Positions 43,257 through 52,792 of a stretch of 64,000 nt of DNA are shown piece by piece. The DNA is taken from the NCBI RefSeq assembly GCF_025950085.1, contig NZ_JAPDDS010000007.1, positions 1 to 64,000 on the forward strand, given 5' to 3'. Source of the stretch: Luteolibacter flavescens. GTDB taxonomy: Bacteria > Verrucomicrobiota > Verrucomicrobiia > Verrucomicrobiales > Akkermansiaceae. The notes beneath the pieces were generated by a model. It was not told the origin of the DNA. It made no database searches and worked only from the letters and a program-made list of their open reading frames with translations. The position numbers and the translations under genes are program-made. The stretch's first letter is position 1; each line of letters opens with the position of its first letter.

Positions 43257-44260
43257 TGGAACTCGTCTGCGTGGGTCTGAATCACCGCACCGCGCCCGTG
43301 GAGGTCCGCGAGAGATTCGCCGTGTCCACGAGCAAGCTGGGTGACTCCGCGAAGGACCTGCTGGCCATCGACGGCCTGGCGGAAAGCGTGGTGCTCTCCA
43401 CGTGCAACCGCACCGAATTCTACCTCGCAGGCGACCATGCGGAGGAGGCGGCCGCCGAGCTGCGGCGGAAGCTTTCCCAATCCCACGGCGCGGAGTCGGA
43501 CCCGCATTGGTACGAGCACCATCGTATCTCCGCGGCACGGCACCTCTGCCGGGTGGTCAGCGGGCTGGACTCGATGGTGCTGGGGGAGACCGAGATCTTC
43601 GGTCAGACGAAGGAGGCCTACCGCCAGGCGCTGGCCTCGGGCGCGACCTCGGGCACGCTGAACAAGCTCTTCCAGCGGGCCTTCGCCGTGGGGAAAAAGG
43701 TCCGCACCGATACCCGCATCCAGGAGGGTGCCACCTCCGTGGCAGGCGCCGCGGTGGAGCTGGCGGAGAAGATTTTCGGCAAGCTGGCTGGCTGCCGCGT
43801 CGTGGTCATCGGCGCCGGTGACATGAGCCGGCAGACCGCGCAGGCGCTCGTTTCCCGCGGGGCGACCTCGGTCTTCGTGACGAACCGTTCCTTTGAAAAG
43901 GCCGAGCAGCTCGCCACGGAAATGGGCGGGCGTGCCGTGCGCTTCGAGGAGTGGCAGGCGGTGCTCGCCGGGGTGGACGTGGTCATTTCCTCGACCAGCG
44001 CGCCGCACCCGGTCGTGATGCCGCACCACATCGAGGCCGTGCGCCGCGTGCGGAAGTTCCGCCCCCTCTTCCTGATCGACATCGCCGTGCCCCGCGACAT
44101 TGATCCGGCCTGCGGCAATATCGAGGAAGTGTATCTCTACGACATCGACACGCTCGAGCAATTGGCCGACGAGGCGCGCATCCGGCGACAGAAGCAGATC
44201 GCCGAGTGCGACCGGATCATCGATGAAGAACTCAGAAAGTTGAACCTGCCAGGCACGTGA
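43256..44260 (+). CDS. hemA: Glutamyl-tRNA reductase
   Basis: First committed step of tetrapyrrole synthesis by the C5 pathway: glutamyl-tRNA to glutamate-1-semialdehyde. The 334-residue protein has GLNHRTAPVEVRE, catalytic Cys50 in LSTCNRTEFY, GLDSMVLGETEIFGQTKEAY and the NADPH fold VVVIGAGDMSRQTAQAL. It is shorter than many HemA proteins because the C-terminal dimerisation helix is reduced. Coupled to hemX and hemC by start/stop overlaps. Confidence 0.94.
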   Translation: MELVCVGLNHRTAPVEVRERFAVSTSKLGDSAKDLLAIDGLAESVVLSTCNRTEFYLAGDHAEEAAAELRRKLSQSHGAESDPHWYEHHRISAARHLCRVVSGLDSMVLGETEIFGQTKEAYRQALASGATSGTLNKLFQRAFAVGKKVRTDTRIQEGATSVAGAAVELAEKIFGKLAGCRVVVIGAGDMSRQTAQALVSRGATSVFVTNRSFEKAEQLATEMGGRAVRFEEWQAVLAGVDVVISSTSAPHPVVMPHHIEAVRRVRKFRPLFLIDIAVPRDIDPACGNIEEVYLYDIDTLEQLADEARIRRQKQIAECDRIIDEELRKLNLPGT

Positions 44261-45192
44261 GCGAAACAGATTTCCAGAAGACCACCATCGGCACCCGCGG
44301 GAGCGATCTCGCACTCGTGCAGGCCGCCTCCGTGGAGCGCGCGCTCTCGCAGGCCTACCCGGACCTCCGCATCTCCCGCCGCGTCATCCGCACCACCGGG
44401 GACCGCCGCACGGACGTGGCGCTGGCCGAGGTGGCAAAGGCCGAGGGCACCGACAAGGGCATCTTCACGAAGGAGCTCGAGGAGGCCCTGCGCGCCGGGG
44501 AGATCGATATCGCCGTGCATTCGCTGAAGGACGTGCCGACGGTGATCAGCGAGGAATTCGAGATCGCGGGCGTGCTCGTCCGCGCGCCGATCCGCGACGT
44601 GCTGGTCACGCGGAAGCCCGGTGGCCTCGATGCCCTGCCTGCGGGCGCGGTGGTCGGCACCAGCGCCGTGCGCCGCGCGCGCCAGCTCCAGTGGCTGCGG
44701 CCGGATCTCAAGGTCATCGACCTGCGCGGCAATGTCCCCACCCGCCTGCGGAAGCTCGCGGAGGGCTCCTATGATGCGATCCTGCTGGCAGAGGCCGGGC
44801 TGGTGCGACTGGGCCACCGCATGACGAAGCCCTCGGTGGTCTTCGGCGCGGAGCTTCACATGTCGCCCCTCGCGGAGGACGTCTTTTTCCCCGCCGCAGG
44901 GCAGGGAGCCATCGGCTTGGAAATCCGGAAGGGCGATCAGGCTGCTTCTGCACTCGTCGCGTCGATCCTCGACACGGCGACCTTCACCCGCGTCCGCGCC
45001 GAGCGTGAATTCCTCCGCCTGCTGGAGGGCGGATGCAGCACGCCGGTGGGTGTCTTCACTTCCCTCGATGAAAGCGTCCTGCAGATGGACGCGCGCGTAT
45101 TCCCTGATGAAGGCGGCACGCCTCGTGTCGCGAAGGCTTCCGGCGGAGATCCGCTGAAGGTGGCCCGTGAACTTTTCGAATCCCTCGCATGA
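44257..45192 (+). CDS. hemC: Porphobilinogen deaminase (hydroxymethylbilane synthase)
   Basis: Polymerises four porphobilinogen units into hydroxymethylbilane. The 311-residue protein shows GTRGSDLALVQA, HSLKDVPT, GTSAVRRARQL, and the dipyrromethane cofactor cysteine Cys260 in EGGCSTPVG. GTG 44257 overlaps the hemA stop (GTGA) and its own stop overlaps the next gene by 4 nt (ATGA). Confidence 0.95.
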   Translation: MSETDFQKTTIGTRGSDLALVQAASVERALSQAYPDLRISRRVIRTTGDRRTDVALAEVAKAEGTDKGIFTKELEEALRAGEIDIAVHSLKDVPTVISEEFEIAGVLVRAPIRDVLVTRKPGGLDALPAGAVVGTSAVRRARQLQWLRPDLKVIDLRGNVPTRLRKLAEGSYDAILLAEAGLVRLGHRMTKPSVVFGAELHMSPLAEDVFFPAAGQGAIGLEIRKGDQAASALVASILDTATFTRVRAEREFLRLLEGGCSTPVGVFTSLDESVLQMDARVFPDEGGTPRVAKASGGDPLKVARELFESLA

Positions 45193-46703
45193 GCACCCCT
45201 GGCATTTGTTACCTCGTCGGCGCCGGTCCCGGCGACCTCGGCCTCGTCACCCTGCGTGCGAAGGAGTGCGTGGAAATGGCGGACGTGCTCGTCTACGATG
45301 CCCTTAGTAGCCCGGAGATCCTCCGCTGGACGAAGAAGGACTGCGAGAAGATCAACGTGGGCAAGCGCGCGAAGGATCACACGCTCTCCCAGGAAGGCAT
45401 CAATGCCCTCATCGTCGAGAAGACGAAGGAGGGCAAGAAGGTGGTCCGCCTGAAGGGCGGCGACCCGATGATCTTCGGTCGCGGCGGTGAAGAGGCTGCC
45501 GAGCTGGCCGCTGCCGGCGTGACCTTCGAGATCGTCCCGGGCATCAGCTCCACCATCGGCGGCCCCACCTACGCGGGCATCCCGGTGACGCACCGCGACC
45601 ACTGCTCGCAGCTCACCATTTTCACCGGCCACGAGGACCCGACGAAGGGCGAAAGCTCCATCGACTACGCCCACCTGGCGAAGACGCCGGGCACGAAGGT
45701 CTTTGTCATGGGCGTGTCCCGCCTCCGCGAGATCACGTCCGCACTGGTGGCGGGCGGTGCCGATGCCGCCACGCCGATCGCGCTGACCCGCTGGGCCACC
45801 ACCGGCTCGCAGAAGACGATCACCGGCACGCTCGCCGACATCGCCGACACGGTGGAGCGCGAGAATTTCGGCTCGCCCGCCGTCGCCGTCATCGGCGGCG
45901 TGGTGACCGAACGCGAGAAGATCAACTGGTTCGAGAAGCGCCCGCTCTTTGGCAAGCGCATCGTCGTCACCCGCACGCGCGAACAGGCCGGTGCATTGAG
46001 CCGCGAGCTGTCCTCGCTGGGTGCCGACGTGATCGAGCTGCCGACCATCCGCATCGAGCCGCCGGAAGACCGGCGCGAATTCGCCGAGATGGTGACGCAT
46101 TCGCACGAGTACGACTGGCTCATCTTCACCAGCCCGAATGGCGTGGAGCGGTTCTTCGATGCCTTCTTCGCCACCTACGAGGATGCTCGTAGTTTGGGAA
46201 ATCCCCGCATCGCCGTCATCGGGCCCGGCACTGCGCAAAAGGTCCGCGAATACCGCCTCGGCATCGACCTGATGCCCGAGAAGGACTTCGTCGCCGAGGG
46301 CCTCGTGGAGGCCTTCGCCAATGGTGACTCGGTGGAAAATCTCACGCTGCTGTGGGTGCGTGGCTCGGATGCCCGCGACGTCGTCTTCGAGGGCCTCGTC
46401 GCCCTCGGCGCGATCGTGGACGAGTGCGTGGCCTACCGGACCGTGCCCGAGACCGAGGACCCCACCGGGGCCGCCGCCCGCCTGCGGGAGGATGGCGCGG
46501 ACCTCGTCACCTTCACCTCCGCCTCCACGGTGGAGAATTTCTTCAAGCTCGGCCTGCCCTGGCCGGAAGGCTGCGCCGCCGGCAGCATCGGCCCCGTCAC
46601 CACCGAGGCCCTGAAGAAGCACGGCATCGAGCCCGCCTTCGAAGCCAAGCCCAGCGACATCCCCGGCCTCGTCGCCGCCATCCGCAAGTGGGCCGGGGCG
46701 TGA
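45189..46703 (+). CDS. cobA-hemD: Fused uroporphyrinogen-III methyltransferase / uroporphyrinogen-III synthase
   Basis: A 504-residue bifunctional protein. The N-terminal half (to about residue 245) is a CobA-type SAM methyltransferase: YLVGAGPGDLGLVTLRA, VVRLKGGDPMIFGRGGEE and PGISSTIGGPTYAGIPVTHR. The C-terminal half is HemD: RIVVTRTREQAGALSRELSS and TFTSASTVENFF. It thus both closes hydroxymethylbilane to uroporphyrinogen III and methylates it toward siroheme or cobalamin. The fusion is known in several phyla. hemB, hemL and hemE are not in the window. Confidence 0.93.
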   Translation: MSTPGICYLVGAGPGDLGLVTLRAKECVEMADVLVYDALSSPEILRWTKKDCEKINVGKRAKDHTLSQEGINALIVEKTKEGKKVVRLKGGDPMIFGRGGEEAAELAAAGVTFEIVPGISSTIGGPTYAGIPVTHRDHCSQLTIFTGHEDPTKGESSIDYAHLAKTPGTKVFVMGVSRLREITSALVAGGADAATPIALTRWATTGSQKTITGTLADIADTVERENFGSPAVAVIGGVVTEREKINWFEKRPLFGKRIVVTRTREQAGALSRELSSLGADVIELPTIRIEPPEDRREFAEMVTHSHEYDWLIFTSPNGVERFFDAFFATYEDARSLGNPRIAVIGPGTAQKVREYRLGIDLMPEKDFVAEGLVEAFANGDSVENLTLLWVRGSDARDVVFEGLVALGAIVDECVAYRTVPETEDPTGAAARLREDGADLVTFTSASTVENFFKLGLPWPEGCAAGSIGPVTTEALKKHGIEPAFEAKPSDIPGLVAAIRKWAGA

Positions 46704-46734
46704 CCGGAAGTTGTGGCATCCACTTCCTTTTCTC

Positions 46735-46764
46735 GCATCTCTGACCGATTTGTGTCAGGGGTGC
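46735..46764 (+). other. Hairpin immediately before the secreted-protein gene
   Basis: GCATCTCTGAC (46735-46745) pairs at 9 of 11 positions with 46754-46764, directly before the GGAG-ATG at 46769. It has no T-run. It could limit read-through from the haem operon or affect translation. Confidence 0.3.
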
Positions 46765-46768
46765 GGAG

Positions 46769-48127
46769 ATGAATCGAATCCCCCTCGTCGTTCTCGTCTC
46801 GGGTTTGTTGTCGGGCTGGCCGCTTCGGGCGGAGGAGCCGGTGCGGATTTACTCGGGGGAGGGGATTCAGGTGCGGGTGTTTTTCGAGGATGAGGAGACG
46901 GGCGAGATCGGCGGGGAGATGACGCTCGGCGGGGCCGTGTTGCCCTACACCGGGGTGGCGGACGATGATGGCTCGGTGGAGGGGAACTTGATCGTCGGCG
47001 GGAAGTCGCAGGAATTCACCGCGACGACGAAGGGCGACGCGGTCACGCTGGTGACGGGCGGCAAGACCTATCGGCTCACCGCAGGAGGAAAGCCCGCGCC
47101 GGAGGTTGCGCCTGCGCCTGCCCCGGGGAAGAAGACCGCACCCGCAGCGGCCATGCCGACGATGACGCTGAAGCGCATGGAGCTGAGGGACGTCACCATG
47201 GGCGGCGTGGTTTCGCACACGATGCTCATCCCCGCGGATTGGAATTTGGCGGGCCATGTCGAGTGGTCGAATGACGGCACCGCGTCGTGGCAATTCAACT
47301 TCAAGATCACCGGGCCGAATCAGGAGAAGATCGCGGCGCTCCCTGCGATCACCCTGAGCTACACCGAGTCGAAGGGCCTCAAGATGCCCGCGCAGGGGAC
47401 GCCTCCGCCGCGCGACCTCGGCGCGTGGATCGTGGAGCTGGTGAAGAAGACGAACCAGGCCGTGAGCGACGTGCGCCTGATCGACAGCCGTCGCGATGCC
47501 GCCGCCGAGGCGGAGCGGAAGGCGCTGGCCCGGCAGCTCGGCACGAACGATCAAGGCACCACCACCGAGGTCCACGTGATCACCATCGGCTACCGGCAGA
47601 ATGGCGTGCTGATGCGGGAAGAGATGCGTCTCATGTACGTCCGCTTCGCACCGATCGACAACGTGAACATCCGCTCCCAGATGTGGACGCTTTTCACGAA
47701 TGGCATTATCGCCGCGCCGGATGCGGACTTCGATCGCATGAAGCCGCAGCTCATCGCCATCGCCGGGACCGTGGAGACCGTGCCGAAGTGGTGGAACCAG
47801 ATGATGCAGGTGCGCGGCCAGATCATGCAGAAGAAGGCGGAGGAAGCCTTCGCCGAGATCCGCCGCCGCGGGGAAATGTATGACCGCATCAGCGACGAGC
47901 AATTCGCGGCGTGGAAGCGCTGGAATGACCAGGACAACGAGGCCCAGCGGAAGCGCATCCAGGGCATCTACGAGGTGCAGGACTACCGCGACCGCGACGG
48001 GAGCCGGGTGGAGCTGCCCTTCCATCACAAGCACGTCTTCAGCGACGGCCAGGGGAACTACGTGCTGACGAACGATTACACGAACAAGCCCGGCGCGGCC
48101 TTCGAGGAAATCCAGGCGGATCGCTGA
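46769..48127 (+). CDS. Secreted protein of unknown function
   Basis: A 452-residue protein with a signal peptide (MNRIPLVVLVSGLLSGWPLRA) and three parts: an N-terminal beta domain (residues 25-105, with VFFEDEETGEIGGEMTLGG), an Ala/Pro/Lys linker (PEVAPAPAPGKKTAPAAA) and a long C-terminal helical/beta domain (TLSYTESKGLKMPAQG, KKAEEAFAEIRRRGEMYDRI). The end is rich in charged and aromatic residues (YDRISDEQFAAWKRWNDQD). I recognise no family. GGAG precedes the ATG. Confidence 0.65.
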   Translation: MNRIPLVVLVSGLLSGWPLRAEEPVRIYSGEGIQVRVFFEDEETGEIGGEMTLGGAVLPYTGVADDDGSVEGNLIVGGKSQEFTATTKGDAVTLVTGGKTYRLTAGGKPAPEVAPAPAPGKKTAPAAAMPTMTLKRMELRDVTMGGVVSHTMLIPADWNLAGHVEWSNDGTASWQFNFKITGPNQEKIAALPAITLSYTESKGLKMPAQGTPPPRDLGAWIVELVKKTNQAVSDVRLIDSRRDAAAEAERKALARQLGTNDQGTTTEVHVITIGYRQNGVLMREEMRLMYVRFAPIDNVNIRSQMWTLFTNGIIAAPDADFDRMKPQLIAIAGTVETVPKWWNQMMQVRGQIMQKKAEEAFAEIRRRGEMYDRISDEQFAAWKRWNDQDNEAQRKRIQGIYEVQDYRDRDGSRVELPFHHKHVFSDGQGNYVLTNDYTNKPGAAFEEIQADR

Positions 48128-48188
48128 GCGGAGGGATTGACGACGCATCCGCCTCGACGCCGGAGCGGCACGCGGATAGACCCGCGGC

Positions 48189-49049
48189 ATGGCTACGGCG
48201 ATTGGCATCATCGGGGGGAGCGGGCTTTACGAAATCGACGGCTTTGAGAAGGCGGAGGAGCGCGCGATCGCGACGCCCTTCGGCGATCCCTCGGACGTGT
48301 TGGTCGGCGGCACGCTCGGCGGACGCGAGGTGTGGTTCCTGCCCCGCCACGGTCGCGGGCATCGCCTGCTGCCGACGGAGATCAATCATCGCGCGAACCT
48401 GTGGGCGCTGCGTTCGGTCGGCGTGCGCCACCTCATCTGCGTGACTGCGGTGGGCAGCCTGAAGGAGGAGTATCACCCGCGCGACATCGTCCTGCCGGAC
48501 CAGTATTTCGACCGCACCAGCAGGCGGGAGCTTCACACGTTCTTCGGCGGCGGCATCGTCGGGCACGTCTCCTTCGCCGATCCGGTCAGCGCCGGGATGC
48601 GGGGCATCTTGAAGGAGGCGGCGACGGCGGAGGGCGCGAAGGTCCACGACCGCGGCACCTATGTGAACATGGACGGCCCGGCCTTCTCGACGCGTGCGGA
48701 GAGCGAGACGAATCGCAAGCTCGGCTTCGACATCATCGGCATGACGAATCTTCCCGAGGCGAAGCTCGCCCGCGAGTCGGAGATCGCGCTGGCGACGCTG
48801 GCGATGATCACCGACTACGATTGCTGGAAGGTGGAGGAGGAGCCCGTGACCGCCGAGGCGGTGATGGGTCACCTGCATGCGAATGTTTCCATGGCGAAGC
48901 GGATCATCGCCCGCGCCATCGCCCTCATCCCCGCGGAGGCGGAGTGGCCGGAGCACCGCTCGCTCGATGGTGCGATCATGACGCCGCGGCACCTCTGGCC
49001 TGCGGAGAAGGTGGAGTCGCTGCGCCCGATGCTTCAGCGTTTCTTGTGA
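48189..49049 (+). CDS. mtnP: S-methyl-5'-thioadenosine phosphorylase
   Basis: Cleaves 5'-methylthioadenosine, the by-product of polyamine synthesis, to adenine and methylthioribose-1-phosphate. The 286-residue PNP-fold protein has IGIIGGSGLYEIDGF, the phosphate site RHGRGHRLLPTEINHRAN, TAVGSL and YVNMDGPAFSTRAESE. The DYDCWK region fits MTAP rather than purine nucleoside phosphorylase. 61 bp after the secreted-protein gene. Confidence 0.93.
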   Translation: MATAIGIIGGSGLYEIDGFEKAEERAIATPFGDPSDVLVGGTLGGREVWFLPRHGRGHRLLPTEINHRANLWALRSVGVRHLICVTAVGSLKEEYHPRDIVLPDQYFDRTSRRELHTFFGGGIVGHVSFADPVSAGMRGILKEAATAEGAKVHDRGTYVNMDGPAFSTRAESETNRKLGFDIIGMTNLPEAKLARESEIALATLAMITDYDCWKVEEEPVTAEAVMGHLHANVSMAKRIIARAIALIPAEAEWPEHRSLDGAIMTPRHLWPAEKVESLRPMLQRFL

Positions 49050-49132
49050 TCAACTTGTCGGAAATGCAGGCGTGACATCGCTGGGCGGCACGCTATTTTT
49101 TCCCGAACCTCCCAAGCTTCCCGTCGCCATCC

Positions 49133-50068
49133 ATGAGAAATCCCATTGAATCGCTCGGCTACAAGATCCTGACCGCTTCTTCGCAGGCAGCTTCCTCGGA
49201 GGAAGGACTGCCGAAACTTTCCCGCCGCGGATTCATGGTGCTCGGCACGGCCCTCGGCAGCAGTTGCTCGATGGTGTCCTCGGCGAAGCCGGATGCGCCT
49301 GCCGCCGCCGCACCGGTGGACCCGGCTGCTGCTCCCGCACGCACCGCGCAGAACAAGGAATACCGCACCCCGCGCGCCCGTGGCCCGGTGCCGCGGAATC
49401 CGGACATGAGCCTGCCCGCAGGCGGTGCTTCCTCCGGCGTGACCTTTTCCCGCGTCGCGGTCTCGCAGCCGTACATCGCGCTCACCTTTGACGATGGCCC
49501 GCACCCGAAGAACACCCCGCGCCTGCTGGACATGCTGCGCGAGCGGAACATCAAGGCGACCTTCTACGTGATCGGCCGGAATGTGGACCTCTACCCGACC
49601 GTGCTGCGCCGCACCGTCTCGGAAGGCCACGAGATCGGCAATCACACCTACACGCACCCCATCCTCAGCAAGCTCAGCGACTCCGCCATCCGGCAGGAGC
49701 TGACGAAGTGCCGCGATGCCGTGGCGCGCGCCGCCGGCGTCCAGCCGCGCACGATGCGCCCGCCGTATGGCGCGCTGCTCCAGCGCCAGCGCGAGTGGGT
49801 GCGCTCCGAGCTGAACTACCCGACCATCATGTGGTCGGTCGATCCGCTCGACTGGAAGCGCCCGGGTGCCTCCGTGATCACTTCCCGCATCCTCTCCGGC
49901 ACCACGCCGGGTGCCATCGTGCTGGCCCACGACCTCCACGCGAGCACGGTGGACGCCATGCCCGCGACGCTGGATGGCCTGCTGAACAAGGGATTCAAGT
50001 TCGTGACCGTGTCGCAGTTGCTCGCCATGGGCGCCCAGTCGGCTCCCGGCCAGGTGGCAGGCCAGTAA
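49133..50068 (+). CDS. Tat-exported polysaccharide deacetylase (CE4)
   Basis: A 311-residue protein with a twin-arginine signal (LSRRGFMVLGTALGSSC, around residues 29-46), an Ala/Pro-rich linker and a NodB deacetylase domain: TFDDGPHPKNTPRLLDML (catalytic Asp), HTYTHPIL (metal His pair), RPPYGAL and VLAHDLH. It probably deacetylates peptidoglycan or another polysaccharide in the periplasm. The dynamin-like gene starts 15 nt later, so the two may be co-transcribed. Confidence 0.88.
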   Translation: MRNPIESLGYKILTASSQAASSEEGLPKLSRRGFMVLGTALGSSCSMVSSAKPDAPAAAAPVDPAAAPARTAQNKEYRTPRARGPVPRNPDMSLPAGGASSGVTFSRVAVSQPYIALTFDDGPHPKNTPRLLDMLRERNIKATFYVIGRNVDLYPTVLRRTVSEGHEIGNHTYTHPILSKLSDSAIRQELTKCRDAVARAAGVQPRTMRPPYGALLQRQREWVRSELNYPTIMWSVDPLDWKRPGASVITSRILSGTTPGAIVLAHDLHASTVDAMPATLDGLLNKGFKFVTVSQLLAMGAQSAPGQVAGQ

Positions 50069-50083
50069 ACGCGGGCACCCACG

Positions 50084-51784
50084 ATGCCGGGCGAGCGCTA
50101 CTTTGCGGTTCGGGACCGTCTCTCCGAGCTATTGGGCTGGATCGGCGACCTGGCCAGCGAGGTCGCGCTCGAGACCGAGCCCGACCATCCGCAGCCGGTG
50201 CTGAACCAGCCCGTGCTGATCGCGGCCGTCGGCGAGATCAATGCGGGCAAGTCGTCCCTGCTCAATGCCCTCGTCGGCGAGGAGCTGTGCCCGGTGAGCG
50301 CGCTGCCGCTGACGTCCGAGGTGCGCCTCTACCGCCACGGGGAAGACGTGGACAATGCGGTGCAGCCGCTGCTCCACGAGTGCCGCAGGTCGCTCGATTA
50401 CCTGCGGAACTTCGACCTGCTCGATACCCCGGGCACGAATGCGAAGTACGAGGGTCATCGTGAAATCGCCGAGCCCTTCCTGGAGCATGCGGATCTCGTG
50501 CTGGTCGTCTTCACCGCGGAGAATCCGTGGACGGCGGCGACTTGGGACGTGGTGTCAAAGCTCTCCCCCGAGGCGCTGTCCCGCACGGCCATCGTCGTGC
50601 AGCGCATCGACCTGAAGGAGAACCAGGACATCCCCATCATCCTCGGGCACATGCGGGATCTCTCGCTGAAGCGCGCGGGGCTGGTGCTCCCCATCTTCCC
50701 GGTGGCGGCACGGCTCGGCCTGGAGATGAAGCAGTCCGCATCGCCCGACCCGAAGAAGTGGGTGGCGAGCCGCCTTTCCGATCTCGAGCACTACATTTCC
50801 GAGCGCATCTGCGAGTCCTATGACCGCCGCCAGGTGCTGCACGATGCCTGGCACCACGCCGCGAGGACGCTCCGGCGGCTCGACCAGAAGTTCGAGACCC
50901 AGCGCCGCGGGATGGAGGACGACACGTGGTTCCTCTCCAATATCGAGCACGAGATGGAGGTGCAGCGGGATGCCGCGCTGGAGGCCGCGCCCAGTGCGCT
51001 GGCCGAGGTGATGGACCGCTACCGCGCCGAGGTGGATGCGGTGGTGCGCCTGCTGAAAATGCGTCTCGGCTGGTGGCGCTCGCTTTCGCGTCTCTTCACC
51101 GGGGATGCCTCCGCGGCGGAGATCGAGTCGTCCTTCGCCGCCCGCATGCAGGAGACCGCGACTGGCTTCGGCAGGGATGATGCGGGGCGTCTGGTAGATG
51201 CCTGTGCGGCCCACTGGGAAACGGTGAGGCCGCGGGTGATCGAGCGGATGGGCTTCGAGCCCGGTCCCTGCGCGATTGCAGGCGACGCACGCGAGGGAGT
51301 GCTGGCGAAGTTCGTGGCCCGGCTGGAGAAGGCGGTGCCGCGTGCGCTCGCGGCCCTGCGCTTGCGCGGCGTGCTGGATCCCTTGCTGCGCCGGAGGAAT
51401 TCGCAGTTGAAGACCCTCGTCGGCCTCGGCCTGTGCTTCACGCTGGCTGCCGGTGTCCTCGGGACGCTGGGTCAGCAACATCTCGCGCTGCTCCTTTTGT
51501 TCGCGGCCATGGGTGTCTTCGCCCTGGCCGTGGTGACTTCCTTTGTCACGCGGCTGAGTGTCGCGGCGGGCTATCGCGAGCGTCTGCTCGCCGGTGCCGC
51601 CACTTTCGCCGAGGGGCTGAAGGCTGACCATGGCGAGGCGATCCGTTTTCTCTTCCGCGATCACTCGCTCAGCCTGATCAAGGTGCGCCGCCAGCTCGCC
51701 GAGGAGAAGGCGGCGCTGCAGCCGCGCATGGAGCGGGCGAATTCGCTCTACATCGCGCTGAAGTCCGTGGAGCTGGACCTCTGA
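50084..51784 (+). CDS. Bacterial dynamin-like GTPase
   Basis: A 566-residue large GTPase with a P-loop GEINAGKSSLLNALVG near residue 46, switch LPLTSEV, DTPGTNAKYEGHREI (G3 and flank) and VVQRIDLKE (G4-like, RID in place of TKxD). A long helical middle region (residues 250-430) is followed by two transmembrane helices (about 445-490) and a C-terminal coiled segment, the layout of membrane-fusing or stress-related bacterial dynamins. It is next to a periplasmic deacetylase gene; no second dynamin partner is adjacent. Function is inferred. Confidence 0.85.
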   Translation: MPGERYFAVRDRLSELLGWIGDLASEVALETEPDHPQPVLNQPVLIAAVGEINAGKSSLLNALVGEELCPVSALPLTSEVRLYRHGEDVDNAVQPLLHECRRSLDYLRNFDLLDTPGTNAKYEGHREIAEPFLEHADLVLVVFTAENPWTAATWDVVSKLSPEALSRTAIVVQRIDLKENQDIPIILGHMRDLSLKRAGLVLPIFPVAARLGLEMKQSASPDPKKWVASRLSDLEHYISERICESYDRRQVLHDAWHHAARTLRRLDQKFETQRRGMEDDTWFLSNIEHEMEVQRDAALEAAPSALAEVMDRYRAEVDAVVRLLKMRLGWWRSLSRLFTGDASAAEIESSFAARMQETATGFGRDDAGRLVDACAAHWETVRPRVIERMGFEPGPCAIAGDAREGVLAKFVARLEKAVPRALAALRLRGVLDPLLRRRNSQLKTLVGLGLCFTLAAGVLGTLGQQHLALLLLFAAMGVFALAVVTSFVTRLSVAAGYRERLLAGAATFAEGLKADHGEAIRFLFRDHSLSLIKVRRQLAEEKAALQPRMERANSLYIALKSVELDL

Positions 51785-51791
51785 CCCGGCG

Positions 51792-52709
51792 TCAGGACGC
51801 GCGCTGCTTGGCGATGACCGGGCGGTTTTGCTCCAGCAGTCGCACGAAATTCCGCACCAGCAGGGAAGGGCTCTCCGACCGCCACACGGCCCACATCGTG
51901 AAGTCCAGGATGCATCGCTTCACGTCCAGCGGGATCGTGACGATGGCGTGGCTGTTCCGCAAATCGAGCACCTCGGGCAGCATGGAGACGCCTTGGTCGG
52001 CGGCGATCATGTTCAGCAGCGCGTCGAATCCTGAGATCTGGCGCAGCACGCCCGGCGTGACGCCTTCTTCCTGGAAGATGCGCAGCATGTCCCGGCGGTG
52101 GTTCGATGCCGCCTCGGCCCCCACGCTGAGGAGCGTCTGCTTCGAGAGTTCTTCCAGCGGGATGCGCTTGCGGTCGGCGAAGGGGTGGAGCTGTGAAACC
52201 GACACGCCGAAATTCGACCGCACCAGCGGCAGGCTGGAAATACCGGCCACCTGCTCGGCATCGCGCCCGTAGGCGAAGCCCAGGTGGATCTCCCCGGTGC
52301 CCAGCGCCGCGAGCTGCTCGATGGGCGTCATTTCCACGAAGGAGACATCCACAGCGGGGAATTGCGCTCCGAAGGCCTTCAGCGCGCCGGGCAGGAATCC
52401 GGAGGCCATCTGCCCCACGCTGCCGATGCGCAACTCGCCGCGCCGCCCGTCCTGCGCCTCGCGGGCGAGATCCACGGCGCGCTCGACATCGGCGAGGATG
52501 GCGCGGGCCTCCGCGAGGAAGACGGAGCCCGCGTCCGTCAGCGCCACGCTCACGGTGTCGCGCTCGAGTAGGCGGATGCCCGTCTCTTCTTCCAAGTCCT
52601 TGATCTGCTTGCTGAGAGCGGGACGCGTCACATTCAGACGCTCGGCAGCACGGCGGAAATTCAATGCGTCCGCCACCGCCACGAAATACCTGAGGTGCCG
52701 CAGCTCCAT
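51792..52709 (-). CDS. LysR-family transcriptional regulator
   Basis: A 305-residue LTTR with an N-terminal helix-turn-helix (ALNFRRAAERLNVTRPALSKQ followed by IKDLEEETG) and a substrate-binding domain (GELRIGSVGQMASGFLPGAL). It is divergent from the tripartite RND operon, and a perfect palindrome lies 10 bp upstream of its start, so it most probably controls both itself and the pump. Its 3' end is 7 nt from that of the convergent dynamin gene. Confidence 0.92.
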   Translation of the reverse strand: MELRHLRYFVAVADALNFRRAAERLNVTRPALSKQIKDLEEETGIRLLERDTVSVALTDAGSVFLAEARAILADVERAVDLAREAQDGRRGELRIGSVGQMASGFLPGALKAFGAQFPAVDVSFVEMTPIEQLAALGTGEIHLGFAYGRDAEQVAGISSLPLVRSNFGVSVSQLHPFADRKRIPLEELSKQTLLSVGAEAASNHRRDMLRIFQEEGVTPGVLRQISGFDALLNMIAADQGVSMLPEVLDLRNSHAIVTIPLDVKRCILDFTMWAVWRSESPSLLVRNFVRLLEQNRPVIAKQRAS

Positions 52710-52718
52710 TCCGCGGCA

Positions 52719-52739
52719 CTGGTAATCTGAGGTTACCAG
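52719..52739. promoter_or_regulatory. LysR operator palindrome
   Basis: CTGGTAA (52719-52725) and TTACCAG (52733-52739) are perfect inverted 7-mers with a 7-bp centre, containing a T-N11-A core, in the divergent lysR/RND region. This is the usual geometry of an LTTR recognition site. Confidence 0.75.
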
Positions 52740-52792
52740 CTTGGAAACTTCAAAGTCATTCCGCTTCGCAAAATACCGTGTTTAGTAAGCGC

